Of a stretch of 64,000 nt of DNA, positions 57,848 through 64,000 are shown in pieces. Position 1 is the first letter of the stretch. Each line of letters starts with the position of its first letter. Position numbers and translations under genes: made by a program. Where the stretch lies: the NCBI RefSeq assembly GCF_900078365.1, contig NZ_LT598653.1, positions 3,915,501 through 3,979,500 of the forward strand. Direction: 5' to 3'. This DNA comes from an uncultured Sphingopyxis sp. GTDB lineage: Bacteria; Pseudomonadota; Alphaproteobacteria; Sphingomonadales; Sphingomonadaceae. The notes beneath the pieces were generated by a model that saw only the letters and a list, made by a program, of their open reading frames with translations, searched no databases and was not told the DNA's origin.

Positions 57848-59236
57848 TCAGAGCGCCAGTATCGGCATGTGCATCGGCGTGCCGACGACGTGGTCCGACG
57901 CGCCGAGGACAGCGAGCGCGGCGTGAATCGCGCGCGCGGGCCCTTCGTGGGTGACGAGCACGATGACGACGCCGTCGCCATCCTCGCTGCCGCGCTGGAT
58001 CAGGCTTTCGATCGAGACGCCGGCGTCGCGCATCGCCGTCGCGATCTCGGCGAGGACGCCGATGCGGTCCTCGACGATCAGGCGGACATAATGTTTGCCG
58101 ACGCGCGCGCCGGCGTCGGCGGCGGGCGCCGCGTCGAGCGCGTCGACGGGCATCGCGAAGGCGGGGCCATATTCGTCGCGCGCGATGTCGATGATGTCGG
58201 CGACGATCGCCGATGCGGTCGGTCCCGCGCCCGCGCCCGCGCCTTCGAAGAAGAGGCGGCCGACGAAATTGCCCTCGGCGACCACGGCGTTGAGCGCGCC
58301 GGGGACATAGGCGAGCGGATGGTCGGCGGGGACGAGGCACGGCTGGACATGCTGATAGAGGCCGCCGCCTTTGCCGGCGCCGTCGCGTTCGGCCATGCCG
58401 ATCAGACGGACGCGGTGGCCGAGGGCTTCGGCTTCGCGAATGTCGGCGTGCTGGCGGCCTCGGTGTCAGACGACTGCGCTCAGGCCGGCTTCGCGAATGT
58501 CGGCGGCGATCAGCCCGCGTATGCCGTCGGCGGTCACCGCGCCGATGTCGAGCCGCGTCCCGAAGCAGAGCGCGGCGAGGATCGACAATTTGTGCGCCGC
58601 GTCCACGCCATCGACGTCGAAGCTCGGATCGGCCTCGGCAAAGCCTTCCGCCTGTGCGGCGGCGAGCGCGTCGGCGAAGCTCGCGCCGTCGCGCTCCATG
58701 CGCGTCAGGATGTAATTGCAGGTGCCGTTGAGGATGCCATAGACGCGCGCGATCTCGTTCGCCGACGCGCCCTCGCGGATCGCCTTGATGACGGGAATCC
58801 CGCCCGCGACCGCGGCCTCATATTTGAGCGGCGTGTCCCTTTCTTCGGCGAGCCGCGCGAGGTCGAGCCCGTGATGCGCGATCATCGCCTTGTTGGCGGT
58901 GACGAGCGCCTTGCCCGCGCCGAGCGCGTGGCGCGCGAGCGTCAGCGCCATGCCGTCGGCACCGCCGATCATCTCGACGACGACATCGACATCGTCGGCG
59001 GCGACGATCGCGTCCATATCGTCTTCCCAGCGATAGGAGGACAGGTCGACGCCGCGGTCCTTGTGCCGGTCGCGCGCCGACACCGCGACGATCTCGATCG
59101 GCCGCCCCGCGCGCCGCGCGATCAGCTCGCGGTTCGCCTCGAGCAGCCGCACGACCCCGCCGCCGACGACGCCGATCCCCGCGAGCGCGACGCGCAGCGG
59201 CGGGCGGGGGGCGGTCGGGGCGGAATAGGGCGACAT
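57848..59236 (-). pseudogene. hom: Homoserine dehydrogenase interrupted by a 57-bp insertion with in-frame TGA
   Basis: The two halves of one homoserine dehydrogenase lie in the same frame. The N-terminal part (59236 down to the TGA at 58466-58468, 256 residues) has GIGVVGGGV for NAD(P), NGTCNYILTRM, and DAAHKLSI with the catalytic lysine. The C-terminal part (from about 58430 down to 57848) has the ACT domain HYVRLIVEDRIGVLAEIA. Between them a 20-base sequence is present twice (58429-58448 and 58486-58505), with 37 unique bases between the copies. Deleting one copy and the spacer gives a 443-residue frame reading LIAADIREAEALGHRV. The start ATG has GGAG before it. Without read-through or a second copy, threonine and methionine synthesis would be blocked. 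Confidence 0.85.
58429..58505. repeat. 20-bp direct repeat flanking the hom insertion
   Basis: CGGCTTCGCGAATGTCGGCG occurs at 58429-58448 and 58486-58505. The copies are 57 bases apart, a multiple of three, so the hom frame is kept but a TGA is added. The pattern suggests slipped replication or template switching rather than a transposon. Confidence 0.92.
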
Positions 59237-59343
59237 GCGGGACTCCATAAGGCTACGGGGCCGCGCCCCGTCATCGCGAGCGCCCTATCGGCTTTTGCGC
59301 GCGAGACAAGGAAGCTTTTCTGTTGCCGCGATGCGAAAACGTG

Positions 59344-59424
59344 CGGCACCGGCCCACTCCCCCTCCCGGCCTCCCTCACGATAGTAGCCTATGGGAGGCC
59401 GGGAGGGGGAGCGGGCCGGTGCCG
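59344..59424. repeat. Inverted repeat upstream of hom
   Basis: The left arm (59344-59375) and right arm (59393-59424), each about 32 bases, pair with one mismatch around a short loop. Core arms are CTCCCCCTCCCGGCCTCCC-like. It lies between the hom start and the end of the next gene, both on the minus strand, and could act as that gene's terminator. Confidence 0.8.
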
Positions 59425-59451
59425 CCTTCGCCGTCAGGCGAAGAAGTTCTA

Positions 59452-60333
59452 TCAATCGACCGGCGGCTTGCGCGTCCGCGTGCATTCGCCGAGCGCGCCG
59501 AGGATGACGCCATAGTCCGACGCCGCCTTGCGCCGGTCTTCGGGCGGGGTTCCCGCGAGCTTGTTCAGCGGCAGCTGGCGCGGCAGGCCGCAGGCGAGGC
59601 GGTACCAGGCGAGCGTGTCGCGCGCGGGCACCGCCGCGGACCCATCGACGATCTCGCCGAACGCCGCTGCCCAGCGCCGCGACCCGTCGGCGGCGGTGAG
59701 CACGGTGAGCGACACCGGGTCGCCGGTCGAGGTGTTCAGGAATAATTGCGTCTCCCCTTCGCCGGGCAGCGTGCCCGGGACGTGGAAGCCGTTGGCGATG
59801 CCGGTGATCGCGGGCGGCGCGCCGGGCTTGACCAGCTCGGTCAGGATCGCGCGCAACTGCGCTTCGGTCGCCGGATCCCACGGCAGCTGCGCGTCGGGGG
59901 CGATCAGGCGGACGCTGCCCGTGTTGTTCGTGCCCGCGGCCGTGCCCGCGACGGGACGGGCAAAGAGCAGGACGGGCTGCTTCTTCTTCAGCTTCGGCGG
60001 TTTGCCCCGCGCATCGAGCGGCAGATCGACGAGATAGGAGATTCGCGCCGCGAGCGGGCCGCTGCCGCGAATCAGGCTGACGACGTCGGCTTCGACATAG
60101 AATCGGACATGGCCCGCGGCGACTCCGGGCGCTCGCTCGGGTTTCAGGTCGGTCGCCCGGTGGATCCGCGCGTGCAGCACGATCGGCGCCGCCGTCGCCA
60201 GATCGGCGATGTCGGCGTAGGTGTAGGGGCTGGCCGCCGTGGCGTCCGCGGGCGCCTGCATTGCGGAAACGCTTGGGATTCCAAAGCTCAAGGTCAAAAT
60301 GCCGGCGATAGCGGCCGGGTGAGGGAGGCGCAT
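59452..60333 (-). CDS. Exported protein of unknown function
   Basis: A 293-residue protein with a signal peptide (IAGILTLSFGIPSVSAMQAP). DIADLATAAPIVLHARIHRA, RFYVEADVVSLIRGSGPLAA and KLKKKQPVLLFARPVAG suggest a beta-rich extracytoplasmic domain. Conserved sphingomonad proteins of this type are annotated as hypothetical. The start MRLPHPAAIAG is chosen because GGAAAG precedes it and the next residues form a signal sequence. It is divergent from tonB with a 269-base gap. Confidence 0.75.
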   Translation of the reverse strand: MRLPHPAAIAGILTLSFGIPSVSAMQAPADATAASPYTYADIADLATAAPIVLHARIHRATDLKPERAPGVAAGHVRFYVEADVVSLIRGSGPLAARISYLVDLPLDARGKPPKLKKKQPVLLFARPVAGTAAGTNNTGSVRLIAPDAQLPWDPATEAQLRAILTELVKPGAPPAITGIANGFHVPGTLPGEGETQLFLNTSTGDPVSLTVLTAADGSRRWAAAFGEIVDGSAAVPARDTLAWYRLACGLPRQLPLNKLAGTPPEDRRKAASDYGVILGALGECTRTRKPPVD

Positions 60334-60602
60334 GGTCGATCTACTTTCCATCGTCTGTGACACCGGTATCGGCGCCTGAATCCCCATCATGGGACAAGGC
60401 ACATTAACCGCTGATAAAGGGTTTGCGAATGTCTCGCCACCGCGATAGGACGGGCCGCGAAGCGTCCGGCGAAAACATAATAAGCCGGGTGCAGTGCCGT
60501 CGGGTCTGTGAAAACGCATCGGAAATCATCCGGGCATTTGGCAACCGTCCCGAGGGTTGGGAATTGGTGTCAGGATGATCTAGCAAGGAGCGTCGTCCCT
60601 GA

Positions 60603-61253
60603 ATGGCTTATGGTGATAATGTCGACCCTAAAAACAGGGTAGTGGCGATTGTCTTGGTTGGTCTGTTTACGGCAGTGCTGGGCTATGGCCTAGTCAACGG
60701 CTTGAATATCAGCATCGTCAAGAAGATCGCCGAAAAATTGGATGTGGTGGACGTCGAAGAGCCGCCGCCGCCGGAGGAACCGCCGCCGCCGCCGCCGCCG
60801 GACAACAAGCTGCCGCCGCCGCCGCCGGTCGTGACGCCGCCGTCGCCGATTCCGCCGCCGGTGACGACCAATACGGTCCAGTCGGTGCCGAAGGCGCCCC
60901 CGACTCCGCCGCCGCCCGTCTTCACGCCGCCGGCCCCGCCGCCGCCGGCGCCCGATCTCAGCCAGGCCGGTTCGCCGCGTGGCAATCCGGGCCGCTGGGC
61001 GACGAACGACGACTATCCGGCGCGCGCCATGCGTGAAGAACGCGAGGGCACGACGGGTTTCCGCGTGACCTATAATGTCGAGGGACGCGTGACTTCGTGC
61101 GACGTCACCTCGTCGAGCGGGCACGCAGACCTGGATGCCGAAACCTGCAAGCTCATCACGCGCCGTGGCCGGTTCAACCCGGGCAAGGACCGTGCGGGCA
61201 ATCCGACAGGCGGCACCTACAGCAACCGTATCCGTTGGCAGATTCCGCGCTGA
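60603..61253 (+). CDS. tonB: Energy transducer TonB
   Basis: A 216-residue protein with one N-terminal transmembrane helix (about 12-36, VVAIVLVGLFTAVLGYGLV), a long Pro/Glu-rich periplasmic spacer (about 53-123) and a TonB C-terminal domain (about 135-216) containing GFRVTYNVEGRVTSCDV and RRGRFNPGKDR. Two cysteines in that domain may form a disulfide. It transfers proton-motive-force energy to outer-membrane receptors such as the three in this window. The start is the ATG at 60603, after AAGGAG 12 bases upstream. It heads the exb cluster. Confidence 0.92.
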   Translation: MAYGDNVDPKNRVVAIVLVGLFTAVLGYGLVNGLNISIVKKIAEKLDVVDVEEPPPPEEPPPPPPPDNKLPPPPPVVTPPSPIPPPVTTNTVQSVPKAPPTPPPPVFTPPAPPPPAPDLSQAGSPRGNPGRWATNDDYPARAMREEREGTTGFRVTYNVEGRVTSCDVTSSSGHADLDAETCKLITRRGRFNPGKDRAGNPTGGTYSNRIRWQIPR

Positions 61254-61308
61254 TCGGCGCCGGACCAGCTGTTTTCGATTTTGAATATTTTGAGAGGGAA
61301 TTTCCTAT

Positions 61309-62124
61309 ATGTTTAATCTGATCGCAAATGCCGCCGCTGCGGCGCCGGCTGCCGCTCACGACGCAGGCATGAGCCTGATGCCCGCATCGATGTGCGTGAA
61401 GGAAGAGGGCACGAACCCTTACGGCCTCGTCCCCGCGCTGTGCGAAGGCGGCATCGTGTCGCAGGTCACCTTCCTCGTCCTGCTGATCATGTTCGTCGGC
61501 ACGCTCTACATCCTGTTCACCAAGCTGTTCGAGCAGAACAAGGTGATCGGCCAGGGCAAGGCGGTCGACGCCAATTTCTGGCGCGCTCCGACGCTCGCCG
61601 ACGGCGCGGCGAAGCTCGAAAAGAACAGCGCCTATCGCCAGGTCGTCGAAGACGGTCTGCGCGCCAACGAAGAGCATAACAAGCTGACCGACCCCGTCGA
61701 AGCCCACGACTGGATGCACGGCACGCTCGAGCGTTCGCAGAACCACATCAACTCGAAGCTGAACTCGGGCCTCGCCTTCCTCGCGACGGTGGGTTCGACC
61801 GCGCCGTTCGTCGGTCTGTTCGGTACCGTTATCGGTATTCTCCGTGCGCTCGTGAAGATCGGCGCGTCGGGCCAGGCCTCGATCGACACCGTCGCCGGTC
61901 CGGTCGGTGAAGCGCTCATCATGACCGCCATCGGTCTGATCGTCGCGGTTCCCGCGGTGCTCGCGTTCAACTGGCTGCAGAGCCGCAACAAGGCGATCGC
62001 CCGCCGCCTGTCGACCTTCTCGAACGACGTTCTCGGTTCGATCATGTCGAACGGCCAGGTGAAGCCGGCGTCGCTCACTCCGGCGAAGGTCGCTGCTCCG
62101 GCGGCGGCGCCGAAGAAGGCCTGA
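61309..62124 (+). CDS. exbB: ExbB proton-channel subunit
   Basis: A 271-residue membrane protein of the MotA/TolQ/ExbB family. The first helix is near residues 45-67 (SQVTFLVLLIMFVGTLYILF). LNSGLAFLATVGSTAPFVGLFGTVIGI and ALIMTAIGLIVAVPAVLAFN form the two conserved channel helices. It forms the pentameric channel with ExbD that drives TonB. An unusually long hydrophilic loop (about 75-150) lies in the cytoplasm. It is 55 bases downstream of tonB. Confidence 0.95.
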   Translation: MFNLIANAAAAAPAAAHDAGMSLMPASMCVKEEGTNPYGLVPALCEGGIVSQVTFLVLLIMFVGTLYILFTKLFEQNKVIGQGKAVDANFWRAPTLADGAAKLEKNSAYRQVVEDGLRANEEHNKLTDPVEAHDWMHGTLERSQNHINSKLNSGLAFLATVGSTAPFVGLFGTVIGILRALVKIGASGQASIDTVAGPVGEALIMTAIGLIVAVPAVLAFNWLQSRNKAIARRLSTFSNDVLGSIMSNGQVKPASLTPAKVAAPAAAPKKA

Positions 62125-62250
62125 TTGGTTCCTGGATCCCCGCCTTGTCGCCGCGCGGCGCAGGGCGGGGTCCGCTGGACCGGGCGCGGCGCCGGTGGCG
62201 CGACGACCCAAGGGTCCATGACAGTAATTTTGTGACAGGATGCTAATCCT

Positions 62251-62769
62251 ATGGCGATGAGTGTAGGCGACAAGGGCGAAGACGCCCCGATGTCCGAAAT
62301 CAACACGACCCCGCTCGTGGACATCATGCTTGTGTTGCTCATCATCTTCCTCATCACGGTTCCCGTGGTTTTGGAGACGGTGAACCTCAAGCTGCCCGAC
62401 GTGGTCTTCGAGCCGACGACGACGAAGCCCGAAAATGTGCTGCTGTCGATCCGCTCGGCCGACACCGACGGCGATGGCGAGCCCAATGCCGAGAGCACGG
62501 CGTGCGAAGTCTATTGGGGCCAGACCCCGGTCGATTCGCGGCAGTTGCTCGAACGCGGGCAGGCCAAGCTCGAAAAGCTGCTCGAAGATATCGGCGGGCC
62601 GCAGAACATCACCGAAGAGAACTTCCCCGAAGTGCATATCCGCGGCGACGTGAACACGCCGTACCAGTGCATCGGCGGTGTGATCTACACGATGCAATAT
62701 GCCGGCTTCCAGAAGATCGGGTTCATTTCCGAACCGGCTCCTGGCTCGGGCACGGTGGGCCGTCTCTAA
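62251..62769 (+). CDS. exbD: ExbD subunit 1, with an Asp-rich calcium-loop-like insert
   Basis: A 172-residue protein: an N-terminal helix (TPLVDIMLVLLIIFLIT) with the essential Asp24, then a periplasmic domain. Residues 71-81 read DTDGDGEPNAE, the DxDxDGxxxxE spacing of a calcium-binding loop, which is not usual in ExbD. Two cysteines follow (TACEVYWGQ and YQCIGGV). With ExbB it forms the proton channel that powers TonB. The first of two near ATGs is used. The downstream neighbour is a second exbD. Confidence 0.9.
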   Translation: MAMSVGDKGEDAPMSEINTTPLVDIMLVLLIIFLITVPVVLETVNLKLPDVVFEPTTTKPENVLLSIRSADTDGDGEPNAESTACEVYWGQTPVDSRQLLERGQAKLEKLLEDIGGPQNITEENFPEVHIRGDVNTPYQCIGGVIYTMQYAGFQKIGFISEPAPGSGTVGRL

Positions 62770-62801
62770 GGCGGTCCGCTCAATTATGAAGGAATAATCG
62801 C

Positions 62802-63227
62802 ATGTCCATGGCAGTTGGAGATCGGGACGAAAACGAACCGATGATGGACATGAACACGACGCCGCTCATCGACGTCATGCTCGTGCTCCTCATCATGTTC
62901 ATCATCACCATCCCGGTCCAGACCCACGCGGTGAAGATCGATCTGCCGGTCCCGACCGATAGCCAGAGCAATGTCGACCCCGAGAAGAACAAGGTGATGA
63001 TCGACCCCGCGGGGACGATCACCTGGAACGGAACGCCGGTCGACCTCGCGCAGCTGGCGCAATATCTGGAACAGACCAAGGCGCTGCCGGTCGAACCCGA
63101 ACTGCAGGTCCAGCCCGACCCCTATGCGCGCTATATCGTCGTCGACAATGTCATGGCGGTGATCAAGCGCAGCGGCGTCGGCAAGCTCGGCTTCGTCGGC
63201 AACGAACAATATGCCCGCGTCTTCTGA
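62802..63227 (+). CDS. exbD: ExbD subunit 2
   Basis: A 141-residue protein with the essential Asp24 in TPLIDVMLVLLIMFIITI and a shorter periplasmic domain ending VGKLGFVGNEQYARVF. It lacks the acidic loop of the first ExbD. Two exbD genes after one exbB is common in alphaproteobacteria; they may form a mixed ExbD dimer. It is 32 bases downstream of the first exbD and is followed by a terminator. Confidence 0.93.
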   Translation: MSMAVGDRDENEPMMDMNTTPLIDVMLVLLIMFIITIPVQTHAVKIDLPVPTDSQSNVDPEKNKVMIDPAGTITWNGTPVDLAQLAQYLEQTKALPVEPELQVQPDPYARYIVVDNVMAVIKRSGVGKLGFVGNEQYARVF

Positions 63228-63259
63228 TCTCTGATCGGAGCCGTCAGGCGAAATGGATG

Positions 63260-63287
63260 GGGCCGCGGAGCGATCCGCGGCCCTTTT
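63260..63287 (+). terminator. Rho-independent terminator of the tonB-exb cluster
   Basis: GGGCCGCGG pairs with CCGCGGCCC around AGCGAT, followed by TTTTC. It lies 33 bases after the exbD-2 stop codon. Confidence 0.9.
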
Positions 63288-63470
63288 CATTTGGTAACGC
63301 CGAGCGGCGGAAACCGACCGATTGCTGCCGTTCTTCTCCCCTCCCGCAGGCGGGAGGGGAAACCACCTCAAGTCCTAAACGTCGTCAACCCACCCCAAAG
63401 CCGACGACCGAAGCGGTCCAACACGAGCGTCCGCCTTGACGCCGCGCGCGCGCCGCAGCATCCTTCGATC

Positions 63471-63818
63471 ATGCCGCGGCTCTACACCAGTTTCGCCGAA
63501 TTCTGGCCCTTTTACCTGCGCGAGCACAGCAAGGCGTCGACACGCGCGCTGCACTATGTCGGGACGAGCCTCGTCGTGCTGATCGCGGTCGCGACGGTGG
63601 TCAGCGGCCGTTGGGGCTGGCTCGCCGCGCTGCCGGTCGCGGGCTATTTCTTCGCCTGGATCGCGCATTTCGGGGTCGAGAAGAATCGCCCCGCGACCTT
63701 CAGCTATCCACTGTGGAGCCTCGCCGCCGACTTCAGGATGTGGGCGATGTGGCTCGGCGGGCGGCTGGGCCCCGAACTCGACCGCGCAGGCGTGTCGCGG
63801 GAAAATCGATCAGACTGA
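63471..63818 (+). CDS. DUF962 (Mpo1-like) membrane protein
   Basis: A 115-residue protein: YTSFAEFWPFYLREHSKAST and RALHYVGTSLVVLIAVATVV are the DUF962 signature, with two hydrophobic segments (about 31-46 and 52-68) and a conserved His in HFGVEKNRPATFSYP. Yeast Mpo1 of this family is a dioxygenase acting on 2-hydroxy fatty acids; whether this bacterial protein does so is not known. The upstream gap (63228-63470) holds the exb terminator and a short GC-rich hairpin. Confidence 0.85.
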   Translation: MPRLYTSFAEFWPFYLREHSKASTRALHYVGTSLVVLIAVATVVSGRWGWLAALPVAGYFFAWIAHFGVEKNRPATFSYPLWSLAADFRMWAMWLGGRLGPELDRAGVSRENRSD

Positions 63819-63893
63819 GCGAAAGCACTCGCTGGCGCTTGTTGCGAATCATTCTTAATTTGGCCCGGTTCACCGCTGCTGGAGACCGGCCAT

Positions 63894-64000
63894 GCCCGCC
63901 GACCTGATCAAGACGTTCACCTATCTCACCATCCACCTGACGATCGGGTTCAGCGTCGCTTATGTGATGACCGGATCGGCCGCGCTCGCGGGCGGGATCG
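63894..64000 (+). CDS. DUF2061 membrane protein, 3' end beyond the window
   Basis: Only the first 35 residues are visible: MPADLIKTFTYLTIHLTIGF then SVAYVMTGSAALAGG. The KTFTYxxIHxTxGFxVAYxxTG pattern is that of DUF2061, small membrane proteins of unknown role. The start has GGAGACC upstream. Confidence 0.7.

Noticed and set aside
58466..58468. The TGA in hom as a selenocysteine codon
   Set aside because: No Hom is known to use selenocysteine and no SECIS-like element is evident. The TGA lies in inserted sequence absent from the expected protein.
58466..59236. hom described as frameshifted
   Set aside because: The halves are in the same frame: the distance between repeat copies is 57, divisible by three. 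It is an in-frame stop, not a frameshift.
61254..61308. A separate promoter or terminator between tonB and exbB
   Set aside because: The 55-base gap holds only AT-rich sequence before a GAGAGGG ribosome-binding site; no hairpin is seen.

Overview
The window is GC-rich alphaproteobacterial chromosome and looks like a member of the Sphingomonadales. Sphingopyxis is a reasonable guess from gene content but is not proven. The basis is alphaproteobacterial cell-cycle genes (mipZ, divK with its DUF3572 partner), three large TonB-dependent receptors with a tonB-exbB-exbD-exbD cluster, GlpX and Hom lying close together, and many short hairpin repeats ending in CGTCAT...ATGACG between genes. There is no integrase, transposase, CRISPR array or prophage module. 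The window is accessory-flavoured core chromosome, with genes cut at both ends.

Layout. 1-12.5 kb holds housekeeping genes: the end of an oligopeptidase B, a HAD phosphatase, rpmJ, rpoN with lptB, a phosphohexomutase with mipZ, panC, a Sel1-like protein, and a four-gene operon (DUF3572, HAD, RidA, FemAB/GNAT-like) divergent from divK. 12.6-18.4 kb carries two tandem, full-length paralogous TonB-dependent receptors. 18.5-22.9 kb has PdeM and the ligase-associated helicase, with a two-DTG aspartic protease between them and no ligase or exonuclease. 23-29.6 kb has a flavodoxin, a secreted alkylsulfatase, and two membrane PH-domain proteins translationally coupled to recJ, followed by two tRNA-Glu genes.

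29.9-37.9 kb is the most distinctive region: a small uronate/polysaccharide utilisation locus. It contains a DUF4861 protein, divergent from a FadR-type GntR regulator, a TonB-dependent receptor, a large secreted protein of unknown function with PHP-like histidine motifs, and kduI. No polysaccharide lyase or hydrolase is present. Next come a degenerate FixJ/LuxR-type regulator, a candidate structured RNA or double terminator, a FabD-like acyltransferase and a fused alpha-beta 2-oxoacid dehydrogenase E1. 42.4-48.7 kb is a DUF4129-DUF4350-MoxR-DUF58-SpoIIM-RDD operon with a hairpin repeat inside it, ending in a nitroreductase and a lipoprotein.

50-64 kb holds gyrB, an RlpA-like protein, glutaminase, a VOC-ArsR-SRPBCC operon, glpX, a homoserine dehydrogenase gene broken by a 57-bp insertion carrying an in-frame TGA, the TonB energising cluster, a DUF962 protein and the start of a DUF2061 protein.

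How they work together: the TonB-ExbB-ExbD cluster would energise the three receptors. The GntR/TBDR/KduI set would import and isomerise unsaturated uronate products. MipZ, DivK, GyrB and RpoN are core cell-cycle, DNA and transcription functions. The two findings most worth checking are the interrupted hom gene and the unknown secreted protein in the uronate locus.
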